Origin: Deltaproteobacteria bacterium
GTDB taxonomy: Bacteria > Myxococcota > Kuafuiibacteriia > Kuafuiibacteriales > Kuafuiibacteriaceae
Assembly: GCA_020632995.1 (NCBI GenBank)
Contig: JACKEN010000001.1
Span: forward strand, 186,001-250,000
Direction: 5' to 3'
DNA: 64,000 nucleotides
Below the pieces are notes generated by a model. That model did not search any database, had not been told where the DNA came from, and saw only the letters and a list, made by a program, of their open reading frames with translations. Each line of letters opens with the position of its first letter. Positions within the stretch are counted from its first letter, which is position 1. Positions 53,941-61,804 of this stretch are shown here, in pieces. A program made the translations under genes and the position numbers.

Positions 53941-54866
53941 CTACTCCAGCGACTCCAACCAGGCCGGGACGCCGGCCTCGGCCAGCGCCTTGAGCGCCCG
54001 CTTGGCGCCGGCCTTGTCCTCGAACAGGGCGTAGAAGGCCCCGCCCGCCCCGCCCGCCCCGCTCATCTTGGCCCCGAGGGCCCCGGCGGCCCGGACCACC
54101 TGCACCGCCCGGTGCACCGGCTCCTGGACCAGGCCGAGGCCCGCGAGCACCCCCTGGGCCACGTCCATGGCCCTGCCCACCCGGGCCAGATCGCCCTTCG
54201 CCAGGCCCTTCTCGCCCGCCTCGGAGGCCGCCCCGAGGGTGTTCATGGCGCTCTTGATGAGCCCGCCGTCGGTGTCGCGGAGCTGCCCGAGCCGGGACAC
54301 CGTCTGCCGGGTGCCCCCGTGCGCCCCCGCCGCGCCCACCACCAGGGTGGCGGGGCTGGCGACCTTGAGGGCCTTCACCTTCATGCGCTCGCCCTCCCGC
54401 TGGAAGCGGATGGGGCGGCCCACAGGCAGATCGCGGGGTCGACCCCCGAGGGCCGGGCGTGGGCCACCGCCTCGGCGTCCATGGTGCGGGCCAGGAGGCG
54501 CCGCGGGGCGGCGGGGGGCTTTCCGTCCATCACCTCGAGGGCGCGAAGTATCGCCACCACGATCGCGGCGGAGGACCCGAACCCGGACATCGGCGGGAAG
54601 TACAGGGTGAGGCGCACGTCGAGCTGTTGCATGCGCGGGCCGAGGACGCGGGCCACCAGATCCGTGGGCTGCGCGGCGTGAGGCGAGGCCTCGGCCTCCA
54701 GGCCCTTGGCGAGGCGCAAGCTGACCTGCCCGGTGCCGGGGCCGAGCTCCGCCACCGCGGGGCGGGAGAGCGGCATGCCCAGGGCGGGCGCCCCGTACAC
54801 GACCGCGTGCTCACCGAAGAGGATCAGCTTCCCGGGGGCCTCACCCCGGACCTTGGAGGCCGGCAT
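53941..54866 (-). CDS. mvk: GHMP kinase (mevalonate-kinase-like), frameshifted in this sequence
   Basis: The N-terminal part starts at 54866 (EAPGKLILFGEHAVVYGAPA, then PPMSGFGSSAAIVVAILRAL, the GHMP ATP-binding Pro-x3-GLGSSAA-type loop) and reads to VDPAICLWAA. The C-terminal part (PIRFQREGERMKVKALKV to GAKMSGAGGAGGAFYALFED, the third GHMP motif) is in another frame. One base inserted or lost near 54410-54425 separates them. Joined length, about 308 residues, suits mevalonate kinase, which phosphorylates mevalonate. HMG-CoA reductase lies 7 kb away, so both steps occur in this window. Sequence error is more likely than inactivation. Confidence 0.78.
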
Positions 54867-54910
54867 CGGGCGGACAGGACCAAAGTGGGTGGGCCTTGTC
54901 CACCTGGCTT

Positions 54911-55147
54911 TCAGCCCGCGCCCGCCGCCTGGGCGGCCGCCGCGCGGCCGGCGTCGGTGACCGCCCAGGCCCCGTCGGCTTGGGTGAGCAGGCCAGCCTG
55001 CACCAGCTCGCGCAGGCTGGCCCGCACCCGATACACGGGGACGCCCGCCGCCTCGGCCATCGCCCGCTCGTCCGCCCCCTGGTCTGCCGCCAGGAGGACC
55101 TTGCCCGCCACCGCGGAGATCGTGCCGTCTGGGTTGACGCACGCCAT
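54911..55147 (-). CDS. Small winged-helix-like protein
   Basis: 78 residues from ATG 55147, which overlaps the peroxiredoxin stop by one base (TGATG). The sequence ADERAMAEAAGVPVYRVRASLRELVQAGLL followed by ADGAWAVTDAGRAAA is the helix-turn-helix and wing pattern of small MarR/ArsR-like or BlaI-like folds, so DNA binding or a protein-docking role is likely. No metal ligands are obvious. Cotranslation suggests it could regulate or accompany the peroxiredoxin. Confidence 0.68.
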   Translation of the reverse strand: MACVNPDGTISAVAGKVLLAADQGADERAMAEAAGVPVYRVRASLRELVQAGLLTQADGAWAVTDAGRAAAAQAAGAG

Positions 55148-55797
55148 CACAGGGCCCTCTTGCAGAAGAACCAGTCCTGACACTCGTAGCCCGCGGCCAT
55201 CCGAGCCTCGGCGTCCTCCACCGTCCTGGGCGGGGGCACGATCACCTTGTCGCCGGGCCGCCAGCCTGCCGGGGTGGCCACGCCGTGCTCGTCGCTCGTC
55301 TGCAGGGCGTCGACCAGGCGCAGGATCTCGTCCATGTTCCGGCCGGTGGTGAGCGGGTAGTAGATCATGGCCCGCACCACGCCCTTGTCATCGATGACGA
55401 ACACCGCGCGGCTCGTCTCGGTCTTGCTCTCGCCCGGCATCAGCATCCCGTAGGCGGTCGCGACCTCCTTGTTGAGGTCGGCGATGATCGGGAACGGGAT
55501 GTCGACCCCGAACTTCTCCTTGATGGTGCGCACCCACGCGATGTGGCTGTAGGTGCTGTCGATCGACAGGCCCAACAGCTGCACGTTCCGCTTCGACAGC
55601 TCGGGCGCGATCTCCGCGAAGGCGATGAACTCAGTCGTGCACACCGGCGTGAAGTCCGCGGGGTGGCTGAACAGGATCAGCCAGGACCCCTCGAAGTCCG
55701 ACAGGCGCAGGGTGCCGTGGGTGGTCTCGGCCTCGAAGTGGGGGGCGGGCTCGCCGATGCGGGGCAGGCTGGGGCTCTGGGCGACGTTGGCGTCCAT
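55147..55797 (-). CDS. 1-Cys-type peroxiredoxin (Prx6 subfamily)
   Basis: 216 residues. The peroxidatic Cys is in HPADFTPVCTTEF (Cys53); the C-terminal extension ends YECQDWFFCKRAL, as in the archaeal-type Prx6 group that carries extra Cys residues near the end. It reduces peroxides and organic hydroperoxides using thiols in the cytosol. AAGGAGA lies seven bases before the ATG. Upstream GC-rich hairpins (55821-55870) may control expression. The tail gene 54911 is cotranslated. Confidence 0.94.
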   Translation of the reverse strand: MDANVAQSPSLPRIGEPAPHFEAETTHGTLRLSDFEGSWLILFSHPADFTPVCTTEFIAFAEIAPELSKRNVQLLGLSIDSTYSHIAWVRTIKEKFGVDIPFPIIADLNKEVATAYGMLMPGESKTETSRAVFVIDDKGVVRAMIYYPLTTGRNMDEILRLVDALQTSDEHGVATPAGWRPGDKVIVPPPRTVEDAEARMAAGYECQDWFFCKRAL

Positions 55798-55820
55798 GGT
55801 TCGTTCTCCTTGTCGTTCGG

Positions 55821-55870
55821 GGCGGCCTGAAGGAGGCCGCCGGGTTGGGGGGGCGCCCCGTTGGAGGGCG
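55821..55870 (-). promoter_or_regulatory. GC-rich hairpins in the peroxiredoxin leader
   Basis: GGCGGCCT (55821-55828) and AGGCCGCC (55834-55841) form an 8-bp stem with a 5-base loop just upstream of the ribosome binding site on the minus strand. GGGCGCCCC occurs twice immediately upstream (about 55851-55859 and 55866-55874). These could attenuate transcription or translation. Confidence 0.4.
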
Positions 55871-55922
55871 CCCCGTCGACTCTCATCTGGTGGGAGCCGG
55901 GGCCCGAGCGGGCGGTTCGCAG

Positions 55923-55945
55923 AAAACAACACTCAGTGTTGTTTT
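55923..55945. terminator. Intrinsic terminator at the 3' end of the LysR gene
   Basis: AAAACAACACT and AGTGTTGTTTT form an 11-bp perfect inverted repeat around a single central base, followed by T-runs on both strands. It overlaps the LysR stop codon (55933-55935). The AT-rich sequence stands out in this high-GC region and could terminate both convergent directions. Confidence 0.75.
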
Positions 55946-56832
55946 TGCGCTGGCGGTTCCGGCTCGCCCATGAGCTCGGCCCGGCCTGCCTCGAACGCCT
56001 GGATCACCGCCTCCGCCACCGCGCGCACCCGGGCGGAGCGCTTGAGGTCGGGGTGCTGCACCAGCCAGAGCGGGCGCTCCCACGCGTGGGCATCGCGCGT
56101 CTTCACCGCGCGCAGCTCGGCGTGGGGGGCGGCCAGGAACACCGGCAGCATCGCCGGGCCGAGGCCGGCCCGCACCCCGGCCAGGACCACGGTGAGATCG
56201 TTGCTCCTGAGCGCGGCGGGGCCATCGCCGAGCTCGGACTCCAGCCACGCCTGCTGGGGGAGCCGCCGGAGCTCGCCGTCGAAGCCCACCACCCGCGGCG
56301 GCCGGGCGGGTCGCCCCGCGCGTCGGTAGAGGCGGTAGCGGAGCGCCCCGAGGCGCCGCGCGATGAGGGCGGAGGAGGCCAGGTCGCCGAGCCGCACCGC
56401 GAGGTCGGCCTCCACCCGGGTCATGTCCACGTTCCGCGTCTCGCCCCGGATCGTGAGCTCGATGTCGGGGTGGGCGCGGATTAAGGGGGTCAGGCGGGGC
56501 ACCAGGAAGTGCGCGGCGAGGATCGGCGGCGCCGACAGGCGCACCGGGCCGGCGAGCGCGCTCGCCCCCACCGCCGCCCGGGTGAACGCGAGGGCCTCCT
56601 GCTCCACCGCCTCCGCGCGCTCCACCAAGGCGCGACCCTCGTGGGTGAGCTGCCAACCGCGGGCCATGCGATCGAAGAGGCGCACCCCCACCGCCTCCTC
56701 CAGCCGGGCCACGCGGCGGGCGATGGTGCTGTGCTCGACCCCAAGGCGGCGGGAGGCGCCAGAGAGGGTGCCGTCGCGAGCGAGGACGAGGAAGAAGCGG
56801 AGGTCGTCCCACTGGAGGGCAGGATCGCTCAT
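55933..56832 (-). CDS. LysR-family transcriptional regulator
   Basis: 299 residues from ATG 56832. N-terminal helix-turn-helix: FFLVLARDGTLSGASRRLGV followed by STIARRVARLEEAVGVRLFD. The effector-binding domain follows (GPVRLSAPPILAAHFLVPRL and the later AGVRAGLGPAMLPVFL). The gene is divergent from the MDR reductase gene; two identical inverted repeats lie in the 99-bp gap and one overlaps its own start, so it probably autoregulates and controls the neighbour. Confidence 0.93.
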   Translation of the reverse strand: MSDPALQWDDLRFFLVLARDGTLSGASRRLGVEHSTIARRVARLEEAVGVRLFDRMARGWQLTHEGRALVERAEAVEQEALAFTRAAVGASALAGPVRLSAPPILAAHFLVPRLTPLIRAHPDIELTIRGETRNVDMTRVEADLAVRLGDLASSALIARRLGALRYRLYRRAGRPARPPRVVGFDGELRRLPQQAWLESELGDGPAALRSNDLTVVLAGVRAGLGPAMLPVFLAAPHAELRAVKTRDAHAWERPLWLVQHPDLKRSARVRAVAEAVIQAFEAGRAELMGEPEPPAQKQH

Positions 56833-56851
56833 CTGTGTATTTTCGCACAGA
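56832..56851. promoter_or_regulatory. Probable LysR operator site 1 (TCTGT-N10-ACAGA)
   Basis: TCTGT (56832-56836) and ACAGA (56847-56851) separated by ten bases, overlapping the first base of the LysR start codon. The same half-sites and spacing recur 41 bp downstream, about four helical turns. Confidence 0.65.
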
Positions 56852-56872
56852 AGATGGGCTGAGATGAGGCGT

Positions 56873-56892
56873 TCTGTTGGCCAGTGCACAGA
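56873..56892. promoter_or_regulatory. Probable LysR operator site 2 (TCTGT-N10-ACAGA)
   Basis: TCTGT (56873-56877) and ACAGA (56888-56892), extended by one base on each side (TTCTGT/ACAGAA). It lies 40 bp before the ATG of the divergent reductase gene, a usual position for LysR activation or repression. Confidence 0.65.
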
Positions 56893-56931
56893 ACTAGGCT
56901 GTCGCCCATGAGCGCAACGAGAGAAGAGACC

Positions 56932-57945
56932 ATGCGAGCGGTGGCGGTGCTGGAGGCCCGCCCGGTGACCCACCCCGAGGTGTTCGTGGACCTGGAGCTC
57001 CCGGTGCCCGAGCCGGGCCCGAGTGACCTGCTGGTGCGGGTGGAGGCGGTGTCGGTGAACCCCGCCGATGTCCGGGTCCGGCAGGGCAAGGCGGCAGACG
57101 GCGAGCCCCGGGTGTTGGGCTGGGACGCGGCCGGTCATGTGGTGGCGGTGGGCGCCGCGGTAGAGGGTTGGGCGCCCGGGGATCCGGTCTGGTACGCGGG
57201 CGACGTCGCCCGGCCGGGCTGTGACGCGCAGCTGCATGCGGTGGACGCGCGCATCGCGGCCCGGCGGCCGGCCGGCCTCACCGCGGCCGAGGCGGCGGCG
57301 CTTCCGCTGACCACGCTCACCGCGTGGGAGGCGCTCTTCGATCGCCTTGGCTTCGAGGCCTTCGCTCCCGCGCCGGAGCGGGTGCTCCTGGCGGTGGGCG
57401 GCGCGGGCGGCACCGCGAGCGCGGTGCTACAGCTGGCCAGGCTCATCCCCGGCCTAACGATCATCGGCACCGCCTCCCGCCCAGAGTCCGCGGCGTGGGT
57501 GCGGGATATGGGCGCGGCCCACGTGCTGGATCACAGCCGGGACCTGCAGGCCGAGTTGCAGGCCAAGGGTCTGCCCGCGCCCACCGACGTGCTCCTGTTG
57601 AACGCGCCGGACCAGCACCTCGAGGCGGTGGCCCGACTGGTGGCGCCCCAGGGCAGGGTCTGTTGCATCGTCCCCTTCCTCGGCCCGACCGACCTCAACC
57701 CCCTGATGCGGAAGAGCGTGTCTTTCCATTGGGAGCTCATGTTCACGCGGCCCATCTTCGGGACGTCGGATCTGGCCCGGCAGGGCTGGATCCTCGGTCG
57801 GGTGGCGGAGCTGGTGGAGCAGGGCAGCCTGCGTACCACGCTCACCGAGGTGGTCGGGGCGCTCTCCGCCGAGTCGCTGCGGGAGGCCCACGCTCGCCTG
57901 GAGTCCGGTCGCACCATCGGCAAGCTGGTGCTCACCGTGCCTTGA
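56932..57945 (+). CDS. MDR-family quinone oxidoreductase/zinc-type alcohol dehydrogenase-like protein
   Basis: 337 residues from ATG 56932 with AGAAGAG upstream (an ATG at 56908 is possible). GroES-like N-terminus (SVNPADVRVRQGKA, GWDAAGHVVAVG), then the Rossmann domain with LLAVGGAGGTASAVLQLARL. Zinc-binding Cys residues are absent, so it fits the NAD(P)H quinone oxidoreductase branch rather than true zinc dehydrogenases. It is likely controlled by the divergent LysR and sits upstream of a SnoaL-like gene; together they resemble a small detoxification operon. Confidence 0.9.
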   Translation: MRAVAVLEARPVTHPEVFVDLELPVPEPGPSDLLVRVEAVSVNPADVRVRQGKAADGEPRVLGWDAAGHVVAVGAAVEGWAPGDPVWYAGDVARPGCDAQLHAVDARIAARRPAGLTAAEAAALPLTTLTAWEALFDRLGFEAFAPAPERVLLAVGGAGGTASAVLQLARLIPGLTIIGTASRPESAAWVRDMGAAHVLDHSRDLQAELQAKGLPAPTDVLLLNAPDQHLEAVARLVAPQGRVCCIVPFLGPTDLNPLMRKSVSFHWELMFTRPIFGTSDLARQGWILGRVAELVEQGSLRTTLTEVVGALSAESLREAHARLESGRTIGKLVLTVP

Positions 57946-57977
57946 AACCTGTCTTGCCAAACAAGGAGTCGAGTCCC

Positions 57978-58379
57978 ATGTCTTCTGCCGCTGTCATCAA
58001 CACCTTCCTCGGCCACATCTTCACCGGCCGCATGGACGAGGCCCTGGCCCTGGTGGCCCCCGATGCCCGTTTCATCCCCTCCCGCCCGGAGCCCACCGCC
58101 GCGGTCCCCCTGTTCGGGACCTTCGTCGGCCCGGAGGGCGCGCGCCGGGTGTTCACCACCTTCGCCGAGGTCCTGGAGCCGGGGCGCTTCGAGGTGGAGG
58201 GCACGCTGGAGCAGGGCGAGCTGGTCACCCTGTTCGGTCAGCTGGAGCACATGGTCCGCGCCACCGGGAAGCCGTTCCGATCGGACTGGGCGATGGTGTG
58301 CAAGGTGGTGGATGGGAAGGTGGCGCTGTATCACTTCTACGAGGACACCCTGGCGCTGGGGGAGGCGCTCGCGGGGTAG
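57978..58379 (+). CDS. SnoaL/NTF2-like protein
   Basis: 133 residues with AAGGAG upstream. Pattern VINTFLGHIFTGRMDEALAL then APDARFIPSRPEPTAAVPLF and a final strand set (KPFRSDWAMVCKVVDGKVAL followed by YHFYEDTLA) is the cone-shaped alpha+beta NTF2-like fold used by SnoaL cyclases and many small-molecule-binding proteins. Active residues are not identifiable. It lies 32 bp after the MDR gene and probably shares its LysR regulation. Confidence 0.85.
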   Translation: MSSAAVINTFLGHIFTGRMDEALALVAPDARFIPSRPEPTAAVPLFGTFVGPEGARRVFTTFAEVLEPGRFEVEGTLEQGELVTLFGQLEHMVRATGKPFRSDWAMVCKVVDGKVALYHFYEDTLALGEALAG

Positions 58380-58471
58380 GGCGTCGCGGTGTCTCGCGGC
58401 TTCCAGAGGTTCGGCTAATTTCTGCTCTGCCAATTGACAAAGCATCGTCCGCGCGCCGAAGCTGCCGTGCG

Positions 58472-59287
58472 ATGGCCGAGCCGAGAGGACGCGGTCGTCC
58501 CCGCAAAGATCCCGACAAGCTCGCCCGCTGGACGCCGCCCGCCGGATGGGTCCGCGTCGTCGCGTGGGTGAGCCCAGAGGAGAGGAAGGCGCTCAAGCGG
58601 GTGGCAGTGGAAGCGGACAGCTCCGTCGCGGAGCTCGTCCGTGGCCTCGCCGCCGGCCTCGCCCACGGCGTGGTGACGACCGAAGAGATCCTCGGCCACT
58701 ATCGAAAAGGAGCTTCAGTCATGGAAAAGATCCCGACCGTCTTCGAGCGCGACGAGGGCTTCAAGGTCACCGACCGCGTCCGCCCCGGATGTGAGTGGGT
58801 CTTCGCCGGAGAAGGGGTCGCGACAGAGAAGCTCGATGGAACGAACGTACGGCTCACCGTGAGGGCCGGTCGTCTCGTGCGGCTCGAGAAGCGGCAGAAT
58901 CCGAGCAAGGCGCACAAGGCGCAGGGCATCGTCGATGGCTGGTACGTGGACGCCGACGAGCACGCGCCGGAGGACCGCTGGATCTACGAGGCGGCGCGCA
59001 ACACGGACACGACCGGGTGGCCGGACGGCGAGCACTCTTGCGAGGCCCTCGGCCCGAAGATCCAGGGCAACCCGTTGCAGCTGGCGAAGCACCTCTGTGT
59101 ACCCTTCAACATCGAGGTTCCGAGCTTCGAGCACGTCGAGCGGAGCTTCGACGGTCTGCTGGGCTTCCTGCGTGAAGCGGAGAGTCGGTTCTCGCCCGGC
59201 CACCTGGCAGAGGGCATCGTGTTCCACCACCCGGACGGGCGCCGGGCGAAGATAAAGCGGAAGGACTTCGCGCCCACCCGGCGGTGA
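58472..59287 (+). CDS. RNA ligase family protein with N-terminal AT-hook/RHH-like segment
   Basis: 271 residues from ATG 58472. Residues 84-271 form an RNA-ligase nucleotidyltransferase: adenylated Lys in EKLDGTNVRL (Lys120), motif IV EGIVF and motif V KIKRKDF, plus the opening IPTVFERDEGFKVTDRV, which is typical of this family. Residues 1-83 contain an AT-hook (RGRGRPRKDP) and a ribbon-helix-helix-like stretch (SPEERKALKRVAVEADSSVA). An internal strong ribosome site (AAAGGAG at 58707) precedes Met84, so a short ligase may also be made. The region opens a lower-GC island. Confidence 0.82.
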   Translation: MAEPRGRGRPRKDPDKLARWTPPAGWVRVVAWVSPEERKALKRVAVEADSSVAELVRGLAAGLAHGVVTTEEILGHYRKGASVMEKIPTVFERDEGFKVTDRVRPGCEWVFAGEGVATEKLDGTNVRLTVRAGRLVRLEKRQNPSKAHKAQGIVDGWYVDADEHAPEDRWIYEAARNTDTTGWPDGEHSCEALGPKIQGNPLQLAKHLCVPFNIEVPSFEHVERSFDGLLGFLREAESRFSPGHLAEGIVFHHPDGRRAKIKRKDFAPTRR

Positions 59288-59355
59288 GGTGCCGGCTTCG
59301 TGGTCGTGGGTTGGCGGCGTCGGTGTCCTGCCGACGCCGCCCTCGTGGGGGTCGC

Positions 59356-59667
59356 ATGGATGCAGACGCAGACGCTCGATATTGGGCCGCGGTCGTCGAC
59401 GAGGCGCGCAGGATCGCTGCGGGACAAGGTGAGGCTATCTCTCGCCAGGAGGTAGATTGCCTGGCCCGCGACCATGGTCTGGATGTCGAGTTGTTTGCGA
59501 AACTCAGTCTGGAGGCCAGGCCCAAGTCGCTGGTGATTGGTCCTCCGTCAGAGGTGCTTCCTCGTCCGACGGTCTGGTATTCGTTTGAGCTCGATGAATA
59601 CTGGGTCGCCGAGTTCGCAGTAGGTGTGGAGTCGGAGCGAGTGGAGTATGTCAGTATCTATTCGTGA
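59356..59667 (+). CDS. Small hypothetical protein
   Basis: 103 residues from ATG 59356. The N-terminal half is helical (DEARRIAAGQGEAISRQEVD), the rest beta-like (TVWYSFELDEYWVAEFAVGV) with an ESERVEYVSIYS end. No signal peptide. Composition is less GC-rich than the flanks, as expected for accessory DNA. Size and position beside a SUKH-like protein would suit an immunity or antitoxin protein, but there is no direct evidence. Confidence 0.65.
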   Translation: MDADADARYWAAVVDEARRIAAGQGEAISRQEVDCLARDHGLDVELFAKLSLEARPKSLVIGPPSEVLPRPTVWYSFELDEYWVAEFAVGVESERVEYVSIYS

Positions 59668-59679
59668 ACTGGTTGCGGG

Positions 59680-60102
59680 ATGTCCTGGCTCATCGACGGC
59701 CGACGGGGCCGTGTCAAGCCGATCTGTTTGCTTCTGGTGTTCGTCGTCGCATGCGGCACCACGGAGCCCCGAGGCCCCGCCTCCGCCGTCGACATCCAGG
59801 CGCGCATCGACGCCCCCACCGCCTCCGTCCACGACGAGGCTGCGGTGCGGGCGTTGCTGGGGCGCGGCGTCGCGGTGGGCTTGGCCGAGGGCGGCGGATC
59901 TGCCCGGATCTCATCCGGCAACTTCAGCTGCGGCCGCGGCGCACCATGGCACGCTGCAGACCGCGTTGACCGAGATGTACGACGTCGACCGGTCGCTCAC
60001 GATCGACCAGGGCTCACGCGGGACTGCCAGCTGAGCGACGCCGCGGACGCCATCGCGAAGTGGCGCCTGGTGGCGCACCACGCGATCGTGGGCTCGAGCT
60101 AA
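59680..60102 (+). pseudogene. Broken duplicate of the 60757 lipoprotein gene
   Basis: The first part (FVVACGTTEPRGPASAVDIQ with ARIDAPTASVHDEAAVRALL) is nearly identical to the downstream lipoprotein, and LTRDCQLSDAADAIAKWRLV with AHHAIVGSS matches its later part. Between them about 57 bp present in the intact copy are missing and the frame is shifted, so the middle reads Arg-rich nonsense; the protein then stops early. A segmental duplication followed by deletion is inferred. Confidence 0.82.
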
Positions 60103-60151
60103 GGTCCCAGTGAGTGCTCTGGAGGACTCTGCTCTTCGCTCAGAGGATTCT

Positions 60152-60598
60152 ATGGACAACAGCAACATCCCCAAGGAAGTCATCGACGCGATGGCGGCTG
60201 TGGCCTGGAGTGACCCTGGTCCCGCCGCCCTACGGCAGCTTCTTGGCGAGGACCTCGAGCTTCCAGATCTCGAGTTGTTCGAGGACACCGAAGTGATGGA
60301 GCGTGTCGCCGCGCAGCTCGACAAGGCAGGATGCGTTGACGACCCCGAATTCTGCATGGTTCGTAACCGTGAGCCCGGCTGTGAGGGCCGCGATCCCAGA
60401 TTGGATCTCGAGGATGCACTCTTCATTGCCGGCTCGAAGGTCCCGGGGGATGACGTGTTCGTGGTGATCGATCTGCGCGGCCGCAACGGGGAGCCGGAAG
60501 TCCGGGTGTTTGACTGGCGTGCTGAAGTTCCCCGGCGGTGGGTGCTGGTCGGACCGTTTGGTGAGTTCGTCGAGCGCTTCTTCAAGCTCTCTGTGTAG
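60152..60598 (+). CDS. SUKH (SMI1/KNR4)-like protein, possible immunity protein
   Basis: 148 residues from ATG 60152 with AGAGG five bases upstream; GTG 60110 would lengthen it. The end DDVFVVIDLRGRNGEPEVRV followed by VGPFGEFVERFFKL is the usual SUKH finish (strand D-x-hydrophobic, then F-x-x-F/L helix). SUKH proteins commonly protect against polymorphic toxins or contact-dependent effectors. No toxin is visible next to it. It is flanked by the two copies of the duplicated lipoprotein gene. Confidence 0.68.
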   Translation: MDNSNIPKEVIDAMAAVAWSDPGPAALRQLLGEDLELPDLELFEDTEVMERVAAQLDKAGCVDDPEFCMVRNREPGCEGRDPRLDLEDALFIAGSKVPGDDVFVVIDLRGRNGEPEVRVFDWRAEVPRRWVLVGPFGEFVERFFKLSV

Positions 60599-60756
60599 TT
60601 GCCTCCGTCGTGGGTGTATGTCATCGGGACTGGCCTCTCCGCCCGAACAGCCCGATGGAAGTCCCTCAGCGAGGGTGCGATCTGCGTGTTGTTGTAGCTC
60701 ATCGATGTGCGGCGTATGTTGCTCGAGCGATCGACGGCTGTGGAAGGAGTCCTGCT

Positions 60757-61464
60757 GTGAAGATTCGTAGACCAGCTGCAGCCAGGTGGGCGACTGTATG
60801 TACTCCACTTGTGCTGTTGCTAGCCTGCGGCCCCGCGGAGCTTCGCGGCCCCGCGTCCGCCGTCGATATCCAGGCCCGCATCGACGCCCCCACCGCCTCC
60901 GTCCACGACGAGGCCGCGGTGCGGGCGGTGCTGGGGCGCGGCGTCGCAGTGGGCTCGGCCCAGGGCGGCGGCTTCCAGCTGACGATCGTCGTCGCGAACA
61001 TCGAGCGCTTCGGCTTGCCCACGGGGCCCGGGGGTGGGGTCTGTCCGGATCCCGACCTGGCAACTACAGCCGCGGTAGAGGCACACTACGACACGTTGCA
61101 GACCGCGTTGACCGAGATGCATGACGCCGACCTGTCGCTCACCATCGACCAGGGCTTCACGCAGGACTGCCAGCTGAGCGACGCCTCGGACGCCATCGCG
61201 AAGTGGCGCTTCGTGGCGCACCACGCGATCATGGGCTCGAGCTACACGTCCCAGGTGAGCGCCTCGGTCCGTCTGAACGAGGCGCAGCGCGCGGCGGCCA
61301 CGCCCGAGCCGTACCTCATTGTGAGCGGGGCCTACGCGTCGGAGGCGACGCTGGAGGCGGGCGAGTCTGGGTGGGCGCTGGCCACGAGCTCCGCCCGGGT
61401 CAACTACGACGTGGAGTGCGCGCGGAGGGCGAGGTCAGGCCTGAACCCGCTGTGCGACGCCTGA
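60757..61464 (+). CDS. Lipoprotein, intact copy of a duplicated gene
   Basis: 235 residues from GTG 60757, with AAGGAG eight bases upstream. Lipobox LLLACG. The mature protein has a conserved-looking helical start (DIQARIDAPTASVHDEAAVR), then ANIERFGLPTGPGGGVCPDP, TLQTALTEMHDADLSLTIDQ and CQLSDASDAIAKWRFVAHHA. Function unknown. The upstream broken copy at 59680 shows that it was duplicated locally. A one-base shift near 61425 would let it continue into the coding-like 61465-61748 segment. Confidence 0.78.
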   Translation: MKIRRPAAARWATVCTPLVLLLACGPAELRGPASAVDIQARIDAPTASVHDEAAVRAVLGRGVAVGSAQGGGFQLTIVVANIERFGLPTGPGGGVCPDPDLATTAAVEAHYDTLQTALTEMHDADLSLTIDQGFTQDCQLSDASDAIAKWRFVAHHAIMGSSYTSQVSASVRLNEAQRAAATPEPYLIVSGAYASEATLEAGESGWALATSSARVNYDVECARRARSGLNPLCDA

Positions 61465-61748
61465 GGGGGCGCGCCACCTCGGGCGGTGCCCTGTTCAGCT
61501 TGGATCACGCGGAACAGGGCGTGGACGCGTTCATCGACGTGGCCCACCCGGGAGGCTCCTTTGGCTGGAGCCTGAGCTGGACCCAGGACGCCACCGGCTC
61601 GAAGCTCGAGCTGGTGGGGCAGGACGGCCGGCTGGCCTGCCGCGCGGAGGGCGAGGTCTGGCCCGACGTCACCGTCCGTTGCGAGGGTGAGGGCGAGGCG
61701 TACGCCTTCGCGTGGCCGGACATCGAGTCGCGGCTGGCCTGCTACTGA
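61465..61748 (+). pseudogene. Coding-like fragment, probable frameshifted C-terminus of the 60757 lipoprotein
   Basis: Frame 61203-61748 reads well only after about 61430: SGGALFSLDHAEQGVDAFID, VAHPGGSFGWSLSWTQDATG, then RLACRAEGEVWPDVTVRCEG and a stop after RLACY. The string AEGEV occurs at the join (AEGEVRPEPAV) and again near the end, consistent with an internal repeat in one protein. A single-base shift near 61425 would give one protein of about 330 residues. Confidence 0.5.
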
Positions 61749-61804
61749 CCGCCCCGCCGTCTGTCCGAGACGCCCACCCCCAGCCTGCGCTATCCTCCCC
61801 CGCG

